Assembly (NCBI GenBank): GCA_944320495.1
Contig: CALUHR010000006.1
Coordinates: 31,275-95,274 of the forward strand
Source of the DNA: Candidatus Methanomethylophilaceae archaeon
GTDB taxonomy: Archaea > Thermoplasmatota > Thermoplasmata > Methanomassiliicoccales > Methanomethylophilaceae
DNA length: 64,000 nt
Direction: 5' to 3'
The notes beneath the pieces were generated by a model. That model searched no databases. It saw nothing but the letters and a program-made list of their open reading frames with translations, and had not been told where the DNA came from. Positions 35,973 through 44,634 of this stretch are shown here, piece by piece. Position numbers and translations under genes: made by a program. Within the stretch, counting starts at the first letter, position 1. Every line of letters starts with the position of its first letter.

Positions 35973-37562
35973 ATGGAATCTCAGACCAGTGATAACGCTA
36001 GCAAGCGTGCGATGTTGGCAGTCAGCCCCTACAACCAGGTCGCCCTGCCGAAGCTGCCTGAGGGTCGCGGACCGATCCAGATATTCGACACCACGCTCCG
36101 CGACGGCGAGCAGGCTCCGGGCATCGCACTCAGCGCCGAGGAGAAGGTACGCATAGCCGCGGCCCTCAACGACCTCGGCGTGGACTACATCGAGGCGGGA
36201 TTCGCAGTCTCGTCCGACATCGAACGCAAGACCATCAGGGAGATCGTTGACGCTGGTCCGCATGCGACGGTCGTCAGCCTCGCCAGGTCCGTGCGCAAGG
36301 ACATCGACGCCGCCGTGGAGACAGGGGTCCCGTGCATCCACACGTTCATCGGCACGAGCCCCCTCCATAGGGAATACAAGCTCAAGATGACCAAGGAGGA
36401 GATTGTCGAGAGGGCCGTCGACACCGTCGAGTATGCCCGTTCAAGAGGGGTGGATGTGCAGTTCTCCTGCGAGGACGCGACCCGCACCGAGCTCGACTAC
36501 CTCCTCGAGGTCTACAAGGCGGTCGTTGATGCCGGTGCTTGCGCCATCAACGTCCCCGATACCGTAGGCGTCATCGTGCCCCAGGGCATGAGCTATCTCA
36601 TCGGCGAGATCGCCAAGGTCATCAAGGTCCCGATCTCCGTCCACTGCCACAACGACATGGGTCTCGCGGTCGCCAACAGCATCGCCGCCGTGGAGGCGGG
36701 AGCGACAATCTGTCAGGCCACCATCAATGGCATCGGCGAGAGGACCGGCAACGCGTCCCTCGAGGAGATCGCGGTCAACCTCTTCGCCAACTACAACGTT
36801 GAGACCATTGACCTCTCCAAGATCGGACCCGTCTGCAGGACCGTGGAGCGCATCACAGGGTTCCCTGTCGCGTACAACAAGCCGATCAGCGGCCGCAACG
36901 CCTTCGCCCACGAGTCCGGTATCCACGTCCACGGGGTGATGGCCAACTCGGCCACCTACGAGCCGTTCCTTCCGGAGCTCGTCGGCGTGGACAGGCACAT
37001 CGTCATCGGCAAGCACTCCGGAGAGCACTCCGTCCGCGGAAGGCTCGATGCGCTCGGCATCAAGATGCCTGAGGAGCGCATGCCCGAGCTCATGGCCGCC
37101 ATCAAGGAGGCCGCCATCGGCGACAAGGAGATCGACGACGCGGAGCTCAGGGCCATCGTCGACCATATCCTCTACAGCTCCGTCATAGGTGACCCCGCCG
37201 TCATCCTGGATGGCGTCGCCGTCATGACCGGAAAGGGGATCACCAGCACGGCGACCGTCAACCTCAGGGTCAAGGGAGAGTCCCGCAGCGTCGCGGAGGT
37301 CGGCGTCGGACCCGTGGATGCGGCCATGAGGGCGATCGCCGAGGCCGTCGGCGGTGGGTACACCCTCGGGGAGTACAAGCTCGCCGCGATCAACGGGCTC
37401 TCGGACTCGCTCTGCGAGGCCACGGTCATGGTCCGCAACGCGGAGCGTGAAGGCACCGGACTCGTGGTCGGGAAGGCCGTCGGTACCGATGTGGTCCAGA
37501 CTTCCATCGATGCGATGATCTCGGCCATAAACCGCGACTTCGCCAGATATGACAATCAGTGA
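35973..37562 (+). CDS. leuA: 2-isopropylmalate synthase (or citramalate synthase)
   Basis: First enzyme of leucine synthesis. 529 aa. PIQIFDTTLRDGEQAPGIAL (substrate/metal site), VHCHNDMGLAVANS, NGIGERTGNASLEE, and HESGIHVHG; a C-terminal regulatory LeuA dimer domain (about 390-525) provides feedback control. Archaeal leuA, cimA and aksA are close relatives; linkage to leuCDB supports leuA, but a citramalate synthase role cannot be excluded. ATG 35973 has GAGGTG at good spacing. I checked the frame and found no CGA. Confidence 0.9.
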   Translation: MESQTSDNASKRAMLAVSPYNQVALPKLPEGRGPIQIFDTTLRDGEQAPGIALSAEEKVRIAAALNDLGVDYIEAGFAVSSDIERKTIREIVDAGPHATVVSLARSVRKDIDAAVETGVPCIHTFIGTSPLHREYKLKMTKEEIVERAVDTVEYARSRGVDVQFSCEDATRTELDYLLEVYKAVVDAGACAINVPDTVGVIVPQGMSYLIGEIAKVIKVPISVHCHNDMGLAVANSIAAVEAGATICQATINGIGERTGNASLEEIAVNLFANYNVETIDLSKIGPVCRTVERITGFPVAYNKPISGRNAFAHESGIHVHGVMANSATYEPFLPELVGVDRHIVIGKHSGEHSVRGRLDALGIKMPEERMPELMAAIKEAAIGDKEIDDAELRAIVDHILYSSVIGDPAVILDGVAVMTGKGITSTATVNLRVKGESRSVAEVGVGPVDAAMRAIAEAVGGGYTLGEYKLAAINGLSDSLCEATVMVRNAEREGTGLVVGKAVGTDVVQTSIDAMISAINRDFARYDNQ

Positions 37563-37578
37563 CATTCCAAGTGATACA

Positions 37579-38841
37579 ATGGCAGGCAAAACGATAGCAG
37601 AGAAGATCCTCTCCGCCCATTCGGGGAAGGACGCCCGCGCGGGGCAGATCGTCGTCGCGGACATAGACTACGTGATGGTCAACGACGTCACCGGACCGAT
37701 CGCGTTCCGCGAGTACGACAAGCTCGGCAGGGACACCATGTTCAAGGACCGCATGGTCCTCATCCCCGACCACTACGTCCCCGCGAAGGACGTGGACTCC
37801 GCCGCCCAGGCGAAGGAGATGCGCGAGTTCGCCCAGAAGCACCAGCTCCCCAACTACTTCGAGATCGGGAAGAGCGGCGTGTGCCACCAGCTGATGGTCG
37901 AGGAGGGCTTCGCCGCCCCCGGAAGGCTCATCGTCGGAGCGGACTCCCACACCTGCACCTACGGTGCGGTCAACGCACTGTCCACCGGCATCGGGTCCAC
38001 CGAGGCCGCCGCGGCGTTCGCCACCGGCAAGCTCTGGTTCAAGGTCCCCGAGACCATCCGTGTCAATCTGAAGGGGAAATTCGGCAAGTACGTCGGCGGC
38101 AAGGATCTCATCCTGAGGATCATCACCGACATCGGCGTCGACGGGGCCAACTACAAGGCCCTCGAGTTCCACGGGGATATCCAGAACGTCTCCGTCCCGG
38201 ACAGGCTCGCCGTGTCCAACATGGCCATCGAGTGCGGCGGAAAGGCCGGCATCTGGCCCTGCGACGACCTCACCTGCGAGTACATCAAGGACACCGTCCG
38301 CGGGGAGTACACCCCTGTCGACGCCGACGAGGACGCGGTCTACTGCCAGACCCTGGAGTACGACCTCTCCGAGATCGAGCCCTTCGTCTCCTACCCCCAC
38401 CTCCCGAGCAACGGACGCCCCGTCAAGGATGCGGACGTGACGATCGAGCAGGCGTATCTCGGATCGTGCACCAACGGCAGGATCGAGGACATGCGCATCG
38501 GCGCCGAGATCCTCAAGGGACGCCACGTGGCCCCCGGCGTGAGGATGATCGTCGTCCCCGCATCGCAGCGCGTCATGCGCCAGATGGCGGACGAGGGGCT
38601 CATCGACATCTTCCTCGACGCCGGCGCCTTCGTCTCCGGGCCCACCTGCGGCGCCTGCCTCGGCGGATACATGGGCATCCTCGCCCCCGGCGAGAGGGCA
38701 GTGGCATCCACTAACCGTAACTTCATCGGCAGGATGGGCGCGAAGGACTCGTACGTGTACCTGGCCGGACCGGCCGTCGTGGCCGCTTCCGCCGTGGCGG
38801 GGAGGATCGTCACCCCCGACCAGCTTCCGGAGGTGCAGTGA
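37579..38841 (+). CDS. leuC: 3-isopropylmalate dehydratase large subunit
   Basis: 420 aa aconitase-family [4Fe-4S] enzyme. Motifs: VGADSHTCTYGAVNALSTG, the cluster ligands in YLGSCTNGRIEDM and SGPTCGACLGGYMG, and RNFIGRMG. Start at ATG 37579 fits the family (MAGKTIAEKIL); an upstream ATG at 37549 overlaps leuA. The stop TGA abuts the leuD ATG. Confidence 0.94.
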   Translation: MAGKTIAEKILSAHSGKDARAGQIVVADIDYVMVNDVTGPIAFREYDKLGRDTMFKDRMVLIPDHYVPAKDVDSAAQAKEMREFAQKHQLPNYFEIGKSGVCHQLMVEEGFAAPGRLIVGADSHTCTYGAVNALSTGIGSTEAAAAFATGKLWFKVPETIRVNLKGKFGKYVGGKDLILRIITDIGVDGANYKALEFHGDIQNVSVPDRLAVSNMAIECGGKAGIWPCDDLTCEYIKDTVRGEYTPVDADEDAVYCQTLEYDLSEIEPFVSYPHLPSNGRPVKDADVTIEQAYLGSCTNGRIEDMRIGAEILKGRHVAPGVRMIVVPASQRVMRQMADEGLIDIFLDAGAFVSGPTCGACLGGYMGILAPGERAVASTNRNFIGRMGAKDSYVYLAGPAVVAASAVAGRIVTPDQLPEVQ

Positions 38842-39321
38842 ATGGAGCAGATCAAGGGAAGGGTCTGGGTCTTCGGCGACAACGTGGACACGGACCAGAT
38901 CATACCGGCGGAGAGGCTCGTCGCGGCGAACCTCGACCACCTCAACGACTACATATTCGAGAAGGTCAGGCCCGGATTCGGGCAGCAGGTGCAGAAGGGC
39001 GACATCCTCATCGCCGGACGCAACTTCGGATGCGGTTCCAGCAGGGAGCACGCGCCCCTCTCGCTCCGCGAGGCCGGCTTCTCGTGCATCATCGCCGAGA
39101 GCTTCGCCAGGATCTTCTACCGCAACTCGTTCAACACCGGGCTCCTCCTGGTGGAGTGCAAGGTGGACGCGAAGGAGGGCGACACCGCCACCGTCGACGT
39201 CGACAAGGGGACGGTGGAGTGCGGGGGCAGGGAGTACACCTTCCCCGAGTACCCGCCGTTCATCACCGAGCTCATCCGCTCCGGCGGGCTCATGAACCTC
39301 ATCAAGGAGGGGAAGTTCCGA
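38842..39321 (+). CDS. leuD: 3-isopropylmalate dehydratase small subunit
   Basis: 159 aa. DNVDTDQIIPAERL, GRNFGCGSSREHAP (substrate-binding swivel domain), and IIAESFARIFYRNSFNTGL. Pairs with LeuC. Its frame ends AAG-TTC-CGA-TGA: CGA at 39319-39321 overlaps the leuB ATG as CGATG, followed at once by an in-frame TGA, so the end is the same to within one residue under either code. Confidence 0.94.
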
Positions 39322-40445
39322 TGAAGCATCTCGCGATCATCCCCGGCGACGGCATCGGCAAGGAGGTCATCGCGGCCGGTATGGATGTGCTGAACGCGGT
39401 CTCCGAGATCTCCTCGTTCCAGTTCGACCCCGAGTACGTGGACATCGGTTCCGAGAGGTACCTCCGCACCGGCGAGCTCCTCACCGACGACGACGTGAAG
39501 CTCCTGAAGTCCAAGGACGCCATCTACTTCGGAGCGATCGGGGACCCCCGGGTCAAGCCCGGCGTGCTGGAGCAGGGCATCCTGCTGAAGATGCGCGCGG
39601 TCTTCGACCAGTACATCAACCTCAGGCCCGTCACGTCCTGGTTCCCGCTGGTCCCCCTGAAGAGGGAGGTCCCCTTCGACATCCACTTCCTCAGGGAGAA
39701 CACCGAGGACTTCTACATGGGCGCCAACGGAACCTTCGGACCGAGCTCCGGTGGCGACAGGGCGCACGTCCACGTCAAGAGGGAGCTCTACGACCTGGAC
39801 ATCGACCTGGAGGCCCACTCCTCGAACGGCGACGACTTCGCCTTCGAGATCGGTCTGCTGTCGAAGACGGCGGTCACCAGGTTCGCCGACTACGCCTGCA
39901 GGTACGCCCTCTCCCGCGGGGACGGGAAGGTCACCCTGGTGGACAAGGCCAACGTCATCACCCGCAACTACGGCATGCAGCGCGAGATCTTCCAGGAGAA
40001 GACCAGGGAGTACGGCCTGGACCTGGAGTTCATGTTCGTCGACGCCATGGCCATGGCCATGATCGTCCGCCCGGAGACATTCGGCACCGTCGCCGTGCCC
40101 AACCTGTTCGGCGACATCCTCACCGACCTGGGCGCCCAGCTCCAGGGAGGTCTCGGCATGGGCGGAAGCGGTAACATCAACCCCGAGGGCGTCAGCATGT
40201 TCGAGCCCATCCACGGGTCCGCTCCGGACATCGCCGGTCGCGGCATCGCCAACCCCATCGCCGCCGTCCTGGCGGCGCAGATGCTCCTGGAGAACCAGGG
40301 CTTCCCCGAGGAGGGCAGGATGCTGCACGACGCGGTCAGGCGCTCCCTGGACGAGGGTCTCACCACCCCCGACTTGGGCGGCAAGCTGTCCACGGCCGAG
40401 GTCGGGCGCGAGATCGCCGACTTCGTCCGCTCCCAGAGGAAGTGA
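39321..40445 (+). CDS. leuB: 3-isopropylmalate dehydrogenase
   Basis: 374 aa, NAD-dependent beta-decarboxylating dehydrogenase. IPGDGIGKEV, FDQYINLRPV, LRENTEDFYMG, and the metal/NAD motif NLFGDILTDLGAQLQGGLGM with HGSAPDIAGRGIANP. Completes the leuACDB operon; TGA stop 7 bases before pcc1. Confidence 0.94.
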   Translation: MKHLAIIPGDGIGKEVIAAGMDVLNAVSEISSFQFDPEYVDIGSERYLRTGELLTDDDVKLLKSKDAIYFGAIGDPRVKPGVLEQGILLKMRAVFDQYINLRPVTSWFPLVPLKREVPFDIHFLRENTEDFYMGANGTFGPSSGGDRAHVHVKRELYDLDIDLEAHSSNGDDFAFEIGLLSKTAVTRFADYACRYALSRGDGKVTLVDKANVITRNYGMQREIFQEKTREYGLDLEFMFVDAMAMAMIVRPETFGTVAVPNLFGDILTDLGAQLQGGLGMGGSGNINPEGVSMFEPIHGSAPDIAGRGIANPIAAVLAAQMLLENQGFPEEGRMLHDAVRRSLDEGLTTPDLGGKLSTAEVGREIADFVRSQRK

Positions 40446-40452
40446 TCCCCTC

Positions 40453-40686
40453 ATGCTGACCCTGGAGCTCGAGGTCGACTATCCGGACGAGGCCACCGCC
40501 CGGGCGGTGATATCCTCTCTGGATCCCGACAACACGGGGTACGTCGAGTCCGAGCTCCGGGGCTCAAAACTCCTTTTCCACATGTCCTCGGAGTCGGCCG
40601 GCACCCTCCGGAGCACGGCGGACGACCTCATGGCCTGTCTCAAGACGGCGGAGGAGGCCTGCGGCGTGGCCGGGTCCCGCCAATGA
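40453..40686 (+). CDS. pcc1: KEOPS complex subunit Pcc1
   Basis: 77 aa. LELEVDYPDEATARAVISSL, DNTGYVESELRGSKLLFHM, and GTLRSTADDLMACLKTAEE match the archaeal Pcc1 dimerisation subunit of KEOPS, which makes t6A in tRNA. Follows leuB by seven bases, so probably cotranscribed. Confidence 0.88.
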   Translation: MLTLELEVDYPDEATARAVISSLDPDNTGYVESELRGSKLLFHMSSESAGTLRSTADDLMACLKTAEEACGVAGSRQ

Positions 40687-40715
40687 GTTTGTTAACGGCG
40701 TTACTCATGCTCGTG

Positions 40716-40769
40716 CTTGTGCTCGAGCACAAGTAGAGCACAAGTAGAGCACAAGTAGAGCACAAGTAG
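40716..40769. repeat. Palindrome plus four 11-bp direct repeats
   Basis: CTTGTGCTCGAGCACAAG (40716-40733) is a perfect 18-bp palindrome; it runs into four head-to-tail copies of AGCACAAGTAG (40726-40769). The GCACAAG core is shared with the hexanucleotide array 100 bases downstream. Operator-like. Confidence 0.8.
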
Positions 40770-40876
40770 ATTGTAGGAAATTGTTCCTGGAATGCTTCCG
40801 GATTCGTCCGATTGCTGAATCTTCTTTATAAATGGTTTATAAATGCGGCTGATTCTGTCCTATAATTCCGGGGTCG

Positions 40877-40948
40877 GCACAAGCACAAGCACAAGCACAA
40901 GCACAAGCACAAGCACAAGCACAAGCACAAGCACAAGCACAAGCACAA
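40877..40948. repeat. (GCACAA)12 microsatellite in the leader of the AlbA-type gene
   Basis: Twelve perfect GCACAA units between a doubled TATA-like element (TTTATAAATGG-TTTATAAATG, about 40825-40846) and the ATG at 40973. The array is open in several frames and generates spurious Cys/Leu or Thr/Ser ORFs. An in-frame TGA separates it from the coding start, so copy number would change leader length rather than the protein. Confidence 0.9.
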
Positions 40949-40972
40949 GTACTTCTGAACATATGACGAGTC

Positions 40973-42508
40973 ATGGAGCTCGGGATACTCCCAATAAACA
41001 TCGGCAAGATACTGGACGGAAGGACTGTAGAGAATAGCCGTCTTGAATACAAGGAGGGTTGGAATCCTGAACGTATCCTCCACACGATATGTGCGTTTGC
41101 CAACGATTATGACAACATGGGAGGTGGATACATAATCATAGGGATAAGGGAGGATGGCGGTCTCCCTGCCGAGTTTCCAGGCGTGACCCCCGAGGAGATT
41201 TCCAAGATAGACAGAGAGTTGACGAGATTATGCAATCTTCTTGAGCCGAGGTATATGCCAAGGATGTCCCAGGAAACCTATAGGGGTACCACCCTCTGTG
41301 TGATATGGGCACCTCCGGGCGAAAGCCGTCCGTACACCTGTCCAGTATCGGTAGGAGATGGAAAATCCAAGGAAAGGGCGTACTACATCAGAAGGCTGTC
41401 CAACACGGTCCGTGCGGATCACGATGAGGAGGTCGCGCTGATCAGGGGGTCATCGAGCAAAACCACCTTCGATAACAGTGTGAATGGCACGGCTACGATA
41501 ACCGATATCTCGTGGCCGTATGTGAGTGAGTATCTGACGTCTGTGGGAAGCAACATCGACGTTGAGACGGCATCCGCCATCTCCGTGTACAGGGCCATGG
41601 GGATAGTCCGTGGTCCCAGCGACCTCCCGCGTCCGGTGAACGTCGGTCTGATGATGTTCTCGATGCATCCTGAGGAGTTCTTTCCGAAGACATATGCCGA
41701 GGTGTCCGTGATTGATCAGGCTTCAGGCGAGGTGATGCGTGATGTGAGGTTCACGGGGCCGGTCGCCTACCAGATCCAGCAGATGATGATGTTCCTCAAT
41801 AACGGCATCATAGGTACGATCACGAGGAAGAGATTCGACAGAATCGAGGCCGAGACCGTGGTCAACTATCCGGTGGCGGCATTGAGGGAGGTCGTGGTGA
41901 ATGCCTACTTCCACAGGGACTACGAGATCCAGGAGCCGGTGAAGGTGAGGATCTACAGCGACATGATCGCCGTGATAAACTATCCCGGTCTTGACAGGAG
42001 CATCACCCGGGAGAACATGGACCGTGGTGATTTCCGTTGTGACTATTGTCGTAACAGCCGTCTCGGGGACTATCTGAAGGAAATGGATCTTGCGGAGATG
42101 CGCAACAGCGGGATACCGATGATATTCAAAGCGATGAGGGATAACGGATCCCCTCCGCCGAGATTCATAACGGATGATGACCGTAGATCGATACGTGTGG
42201 AGCTTCCCATACATCCGTATTTCTTGGAAGAGGAGTCGCCCTCGGACGATTCAATAACGACCGTCGATGGGGCTGCCGGTAGAACCCGGACACCCGATGA
42301 GATAAAGGACGGCATCCTGGAGGTTCTGAGGGAGAGGGGGTGCACGTCGTCATCGGAGATCTCGAAGGCACTCGGCTATTCCAGAATCACAGGGGCCTTC
42401 CGTCGTTGTCTGAATGAGTTGATGGATCAGGGATTGGTAGAGTACAAGTATCCGGATAAGCCGAACGACAAGAGACAGAAGATCTGTCTCGTCAGCAGAC
42501 ATTCATGA
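40973..42508 (+). CDS. AlbA_2/Schlafen-type ATP-binding regulator with C-terminal winged helix
   Basis: 511 aa. N-terminal AlbA_2 (Schlafen/divergent AAA_4) domain: RLEYKEGWNPERILHTICAFAN then GGGYIIIGIREDGG, and YYIRRLSNTVRADHDEE. Central ATP-hydrolase-like HATPase_c_4 region: NYPVAALREVVVNAYFHRDY then EPVKVRIYSD. C-terminal wHTH: GCTSSSEISKALGYSRITGAF. The combination is the RecG-like/AlbA_2 family found in many mobile or stress-related loci, with DNA or RNA binding presumed. Ends in ATGA with a possible longer start of the next gene. Confidence 0.82.
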   Translation: MELGILPINIGKILDGRTVENSRLEYKEGWNPERILHTICAFANDYDNMGGGYIIIGIREDGGLPAEFPGVTPEEISKIDRELTRLCNLLEPRYMPRMSQETYRGTTLCVIWAPPGESRPYTCPVSVGDGKSKERAYYIRRLSNTVRADHDEEVALIRGSSSKTTFDNSVNGTATITDISWPYVSEYLTSVGSNIDVETASAISVYRAMGIVRGPSDLPRPVNVGLMMFSMHPEEFFPKTYAEVSVIDQASGEVMRDVRFTGPVAYQIQQMMMFLNNGIIGTITRKRFDRIEAETVVNYPVAALREVVVNAYFHRDYEIQEPVKVRIYSDMIAVINYPGLDRSITRENMDRGDFRCDYCRNSRLGDYLKEMDLAEMRNSGIPMIFKAMRDNGSPPPRFITDDDRRSIRVELPIHPYFLEEESPSDDSITTVDGAAGRTRTPDEIKDGILEVLRERGCTSSSEISKALGYSRITGAFRRCLNELMDQGLVEYKYPDKPNDKRQKICLVSRHS

Positions 42509-42543
42509 GAGGTCTTATCGATGTCCGGGGACATCCGGTTCGC

Positions 42544-43014
42544 ATGCAGCAGAGGATGATCGACCACCGGATGGGGGAGGACGATGTGTGGGGGCTTCTC
42601 GAGAGGGCCAAGGTGGCGGCCATCGCCACCGTCAACGATGACGGTACCCCGTACGTCACGCCCGTCCATTTCGCATGCCTCGATGGGAGGATCTACTTCC
42701 ACGGCCTCGGCAAGGGGCAGAAGATCGGGAACATGATCGCGAGGCCCAGTGTGTCGATGACCGTCTGGGAGATGGGTTCCCTGATCATCGAGGGGGAGAC
42801 CCCATGCAACGTGAACACAGGCTACGGGAGCGTCGTCGTCTCCGGCAAGGCGACCATCGTCGGGGACATGGTCGAGAAGGATGCCGCGCTCAGGGCGCTC
42901 ATAAGGAAGTACGTCCCCCATATGTGCGATCGGCGGATGCCGGAGGCATCCGTCAGGAACACGGCAGTGGTGCGGGTGGATCCGGAGAGCGTCACGGGCA
43001 AGACCCACCCGTGA
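42544..43014 (+). CDS. Pyridoxamine 5'-phosphate oxidase-like FMN-binding protein
   Basis: 156 aa from ATG 42544. Split-barrel family: AKVAAIATVNDDGTPYVTPVHF, GRIYFHGLGKGQKIGNMIARP, SVVVSGKATIVGD. Members bind FMN or F420 and carry out diverse redox or antibiotic-resistance (NimA-like) functions; the role here is not specified. A TTATCG box lies about 25 bases upstream. The ORF could start at 42505 overlapping the previous gene, but family similarity begins near 42560. Confidence 0.8.
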   Translation: MQQRMIDHRMGEDDVWGLLERAKVAAIATVNDDGTPYVTPVHFACLDGRIYFHGLGKGQKIGNMIARPSVSMTVWEMGSLIIEGETPCNVNTGYGSVVVSGKATIVGDMVEKDAALRALIRKYVPHMCDRRMPEASVRNTAVVRVDPESVTGKTHP

Positions 43015-43017
43015 CGC
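42989..43017 (+). terminator. Terminator overlapping the gene end
   Basis: GCGTCACGGG and CCCGTGACGC form a 10-bp perfect stem with a 9-base loop across the stop codon. Confidence 0.6.
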
Positions 43018-43039
43018 TGTGGAAGCGGTGATGGTGTTA

Positions 43040-43483
43040 TCGGGCCAGGTACTCGTCCAGGACGTTCAGGGCATCCTTGACCATGTCGACCTTCATCTTG
43101 ATGTTGTGGTACATGAACCCCATGCCGCTTGCGGTGCTGTCCACGACGCCTCCGGTCTCGGCGAGGTGCTCGTTGCCGATGTTCCTGACGCCGTTCATCC
43201 TACCTGTGGTGGATTCGATGTACTCCTCCAGGTCGTCCCTGCAGGTCCTCGGGTCCTCCCTCGGGCCGTCCGCATCGTAGAGGAGGACGTTCCTGGATCC
43301 GCAGTACGGGCAGGTGTCGAGTCTCATGTCCATTTCCGGGAGGGAGAGGCGGCTGTCCTTGCACACGAACACCTCCGCGTTGTACTGTGTCAGGAGGCGC
43401 TGGCAGCAGCACAGGACCATCCTGTCGTCGATCATCAGCAGTTTGCCGATGGGGGCTCTGAGCATGGGTCGGGCGAGATGCAT
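43040..43483 (-). CDS. Hypothetical protein with CPYC zinc-type motif
   Basis: 147 aa, family not recognised. The N-terminal part contains MVLCCCQRLLTQYNAEVFVC and then DTCPYCGSRNVLLYD, a pattern consistent with a small zinc or redox site; the C-terminal part is helical. ATG 43483 is close to an AT-rich promoter (TTCTATTATC). The frame ends GCC-CGA-TAA, that is CGA at 43040-43042 followed immediately by TAA. Confidence 0.6.
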
Positions 43484-44083
43484 GGATGATAATAGAATTA
43501 ACGACGGAGTTGCGGTCAGCTCCATCCGTCTGACGAGGGGCGCGATCCGATTTTGTTCCTGTTATCAATGTATCGGACCGTCCTCCGATCGGTTTTCTGG
43601 ATGGATTAGATTCATGGGAGCAGATGTTGGGTCAACCAATCAGATATCTCCAGACTATCAAACACGACACGACTGGTCTTCGAAATCCAACGATGGTCTG
43701 TAACATTCAAGCACAGGATCAGATACATTCACATCGGTATGGTTATACATTCGAATGAGAACCTGATATTGAGCTACATCTGTACTGTAATCCGTATGTA
43801 TCGATTTGAATCATTCCGGGAATGGTAGCCGTGAAGATCCTATTCCAACTCACAGAAATCGACTATATCAACATGAATGGGTATGTCTGTAACCATGGGA
43901 AGAAGGATCGACTTATAATCATGATAATATCATATTATATTATTGAGATACTTTAGTTAATATTTAACTATTATCTTAATCAAATAAATTAAATAATTGA
44001 TATTATTATTTTAATATACTGCCGAATGGCAGGAATTCGAGATAGGGAATGGTGATTCGAAAATCGGATCTTAGGAGGTAGGT
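43484..44083. promoter_or_regulatory. 600-base AT-rich intergenic region
   Basis: No convincing gene. From about 43920 the sequence is almost pure A/T (TATAATC, ATATTATATTATTG, TATTATTATTTTAATATAC). It ends with a strong Shine-Dalgarno AGGAGG before the ATG at 44084. It probably holds the promoter of the exported-protein pair. Confidence 0.4.
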
Positions 44084-44620
44084 ATGGAGAAGAAGGAAGT
44101 GGCGATAATTCTCGGAGTTCTCGCCATCGTGATCGTTGCGATCGTGTTGCTTTCGACATCGAGCGATAACAACAGGATCCTATACATAAACGATGGCTTG
44201 ATTGAGACCGATCACTTCGATCTCACGACGGAGGAGGGTTCCATCGCGAATGGAACCATATTCTACATCGATGAAGGCGAGGATCTGCGGGCCTTGATTG
44301 TTGCAGATTTGCATATCGTTCCAGATACATACTACATGGGCCTATACATGTATCTGGAAGGGGGCATAATCCCCGAGACATTCTACAGCGAGTACAATCT
44401 GGGAACTCCTGGGGTTTCACATGTATATAGAGCCTCGGAAAAGGATGAAGATGGATATCCAGTAAGCTATACTCTGTGGGTCGATCGTCATGCTATTGGC
44501 GGATCTGGTGCGATAGTCATTGATTGTGCTATCAAACCTACATTCGAAAGAGGCGTAGACACGATAAAGATTGTCATTCAACTTGGTAGTGTCAGTGAAC
44601 ATTTTACACAAACACTGTGA
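44084..44620 (+). CDS. Membrane-anchored exported hypothetical protein
   Basis: 178 aa. A single N-terminal transmembrane anchor (VAIILGVLAIVIVAIVLLST) leads to an extracytoplasmic beta-rich domain with FDLTTEEGSIANGTIFYIDE and ALIVADLHIVPDTYYMG. No family recognised. Shares an AT-richer codon use with the next gene and is separated from it by 14 bases, so they form an operon. Confidence 0.75.
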   Translation: MEKKEVAIILGVLAIVIVAIVLLSTSSDNNRILYINDGLIETDHFDLTTEEGSIANGTIFYIDEGEDLRALIVADLHIVPDTYYMGLYMYLEGGIIPETFYSEYNLGTPGVSHVYRASEKDEDGYPVSYTLWVDRHAIGGSGAIVIDCAIKPTFERGVDTIKIVIQLGSVSEHFTQTL

Positions 44621-44634
44621 AAGGAGAATTTCAA

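Noticed and set aside
40826..41103. Cys-Leu and Cys-Ala repeat proteins
   Set aside because: These come from reading the (GCACAA)12 microsatellite in various frames.
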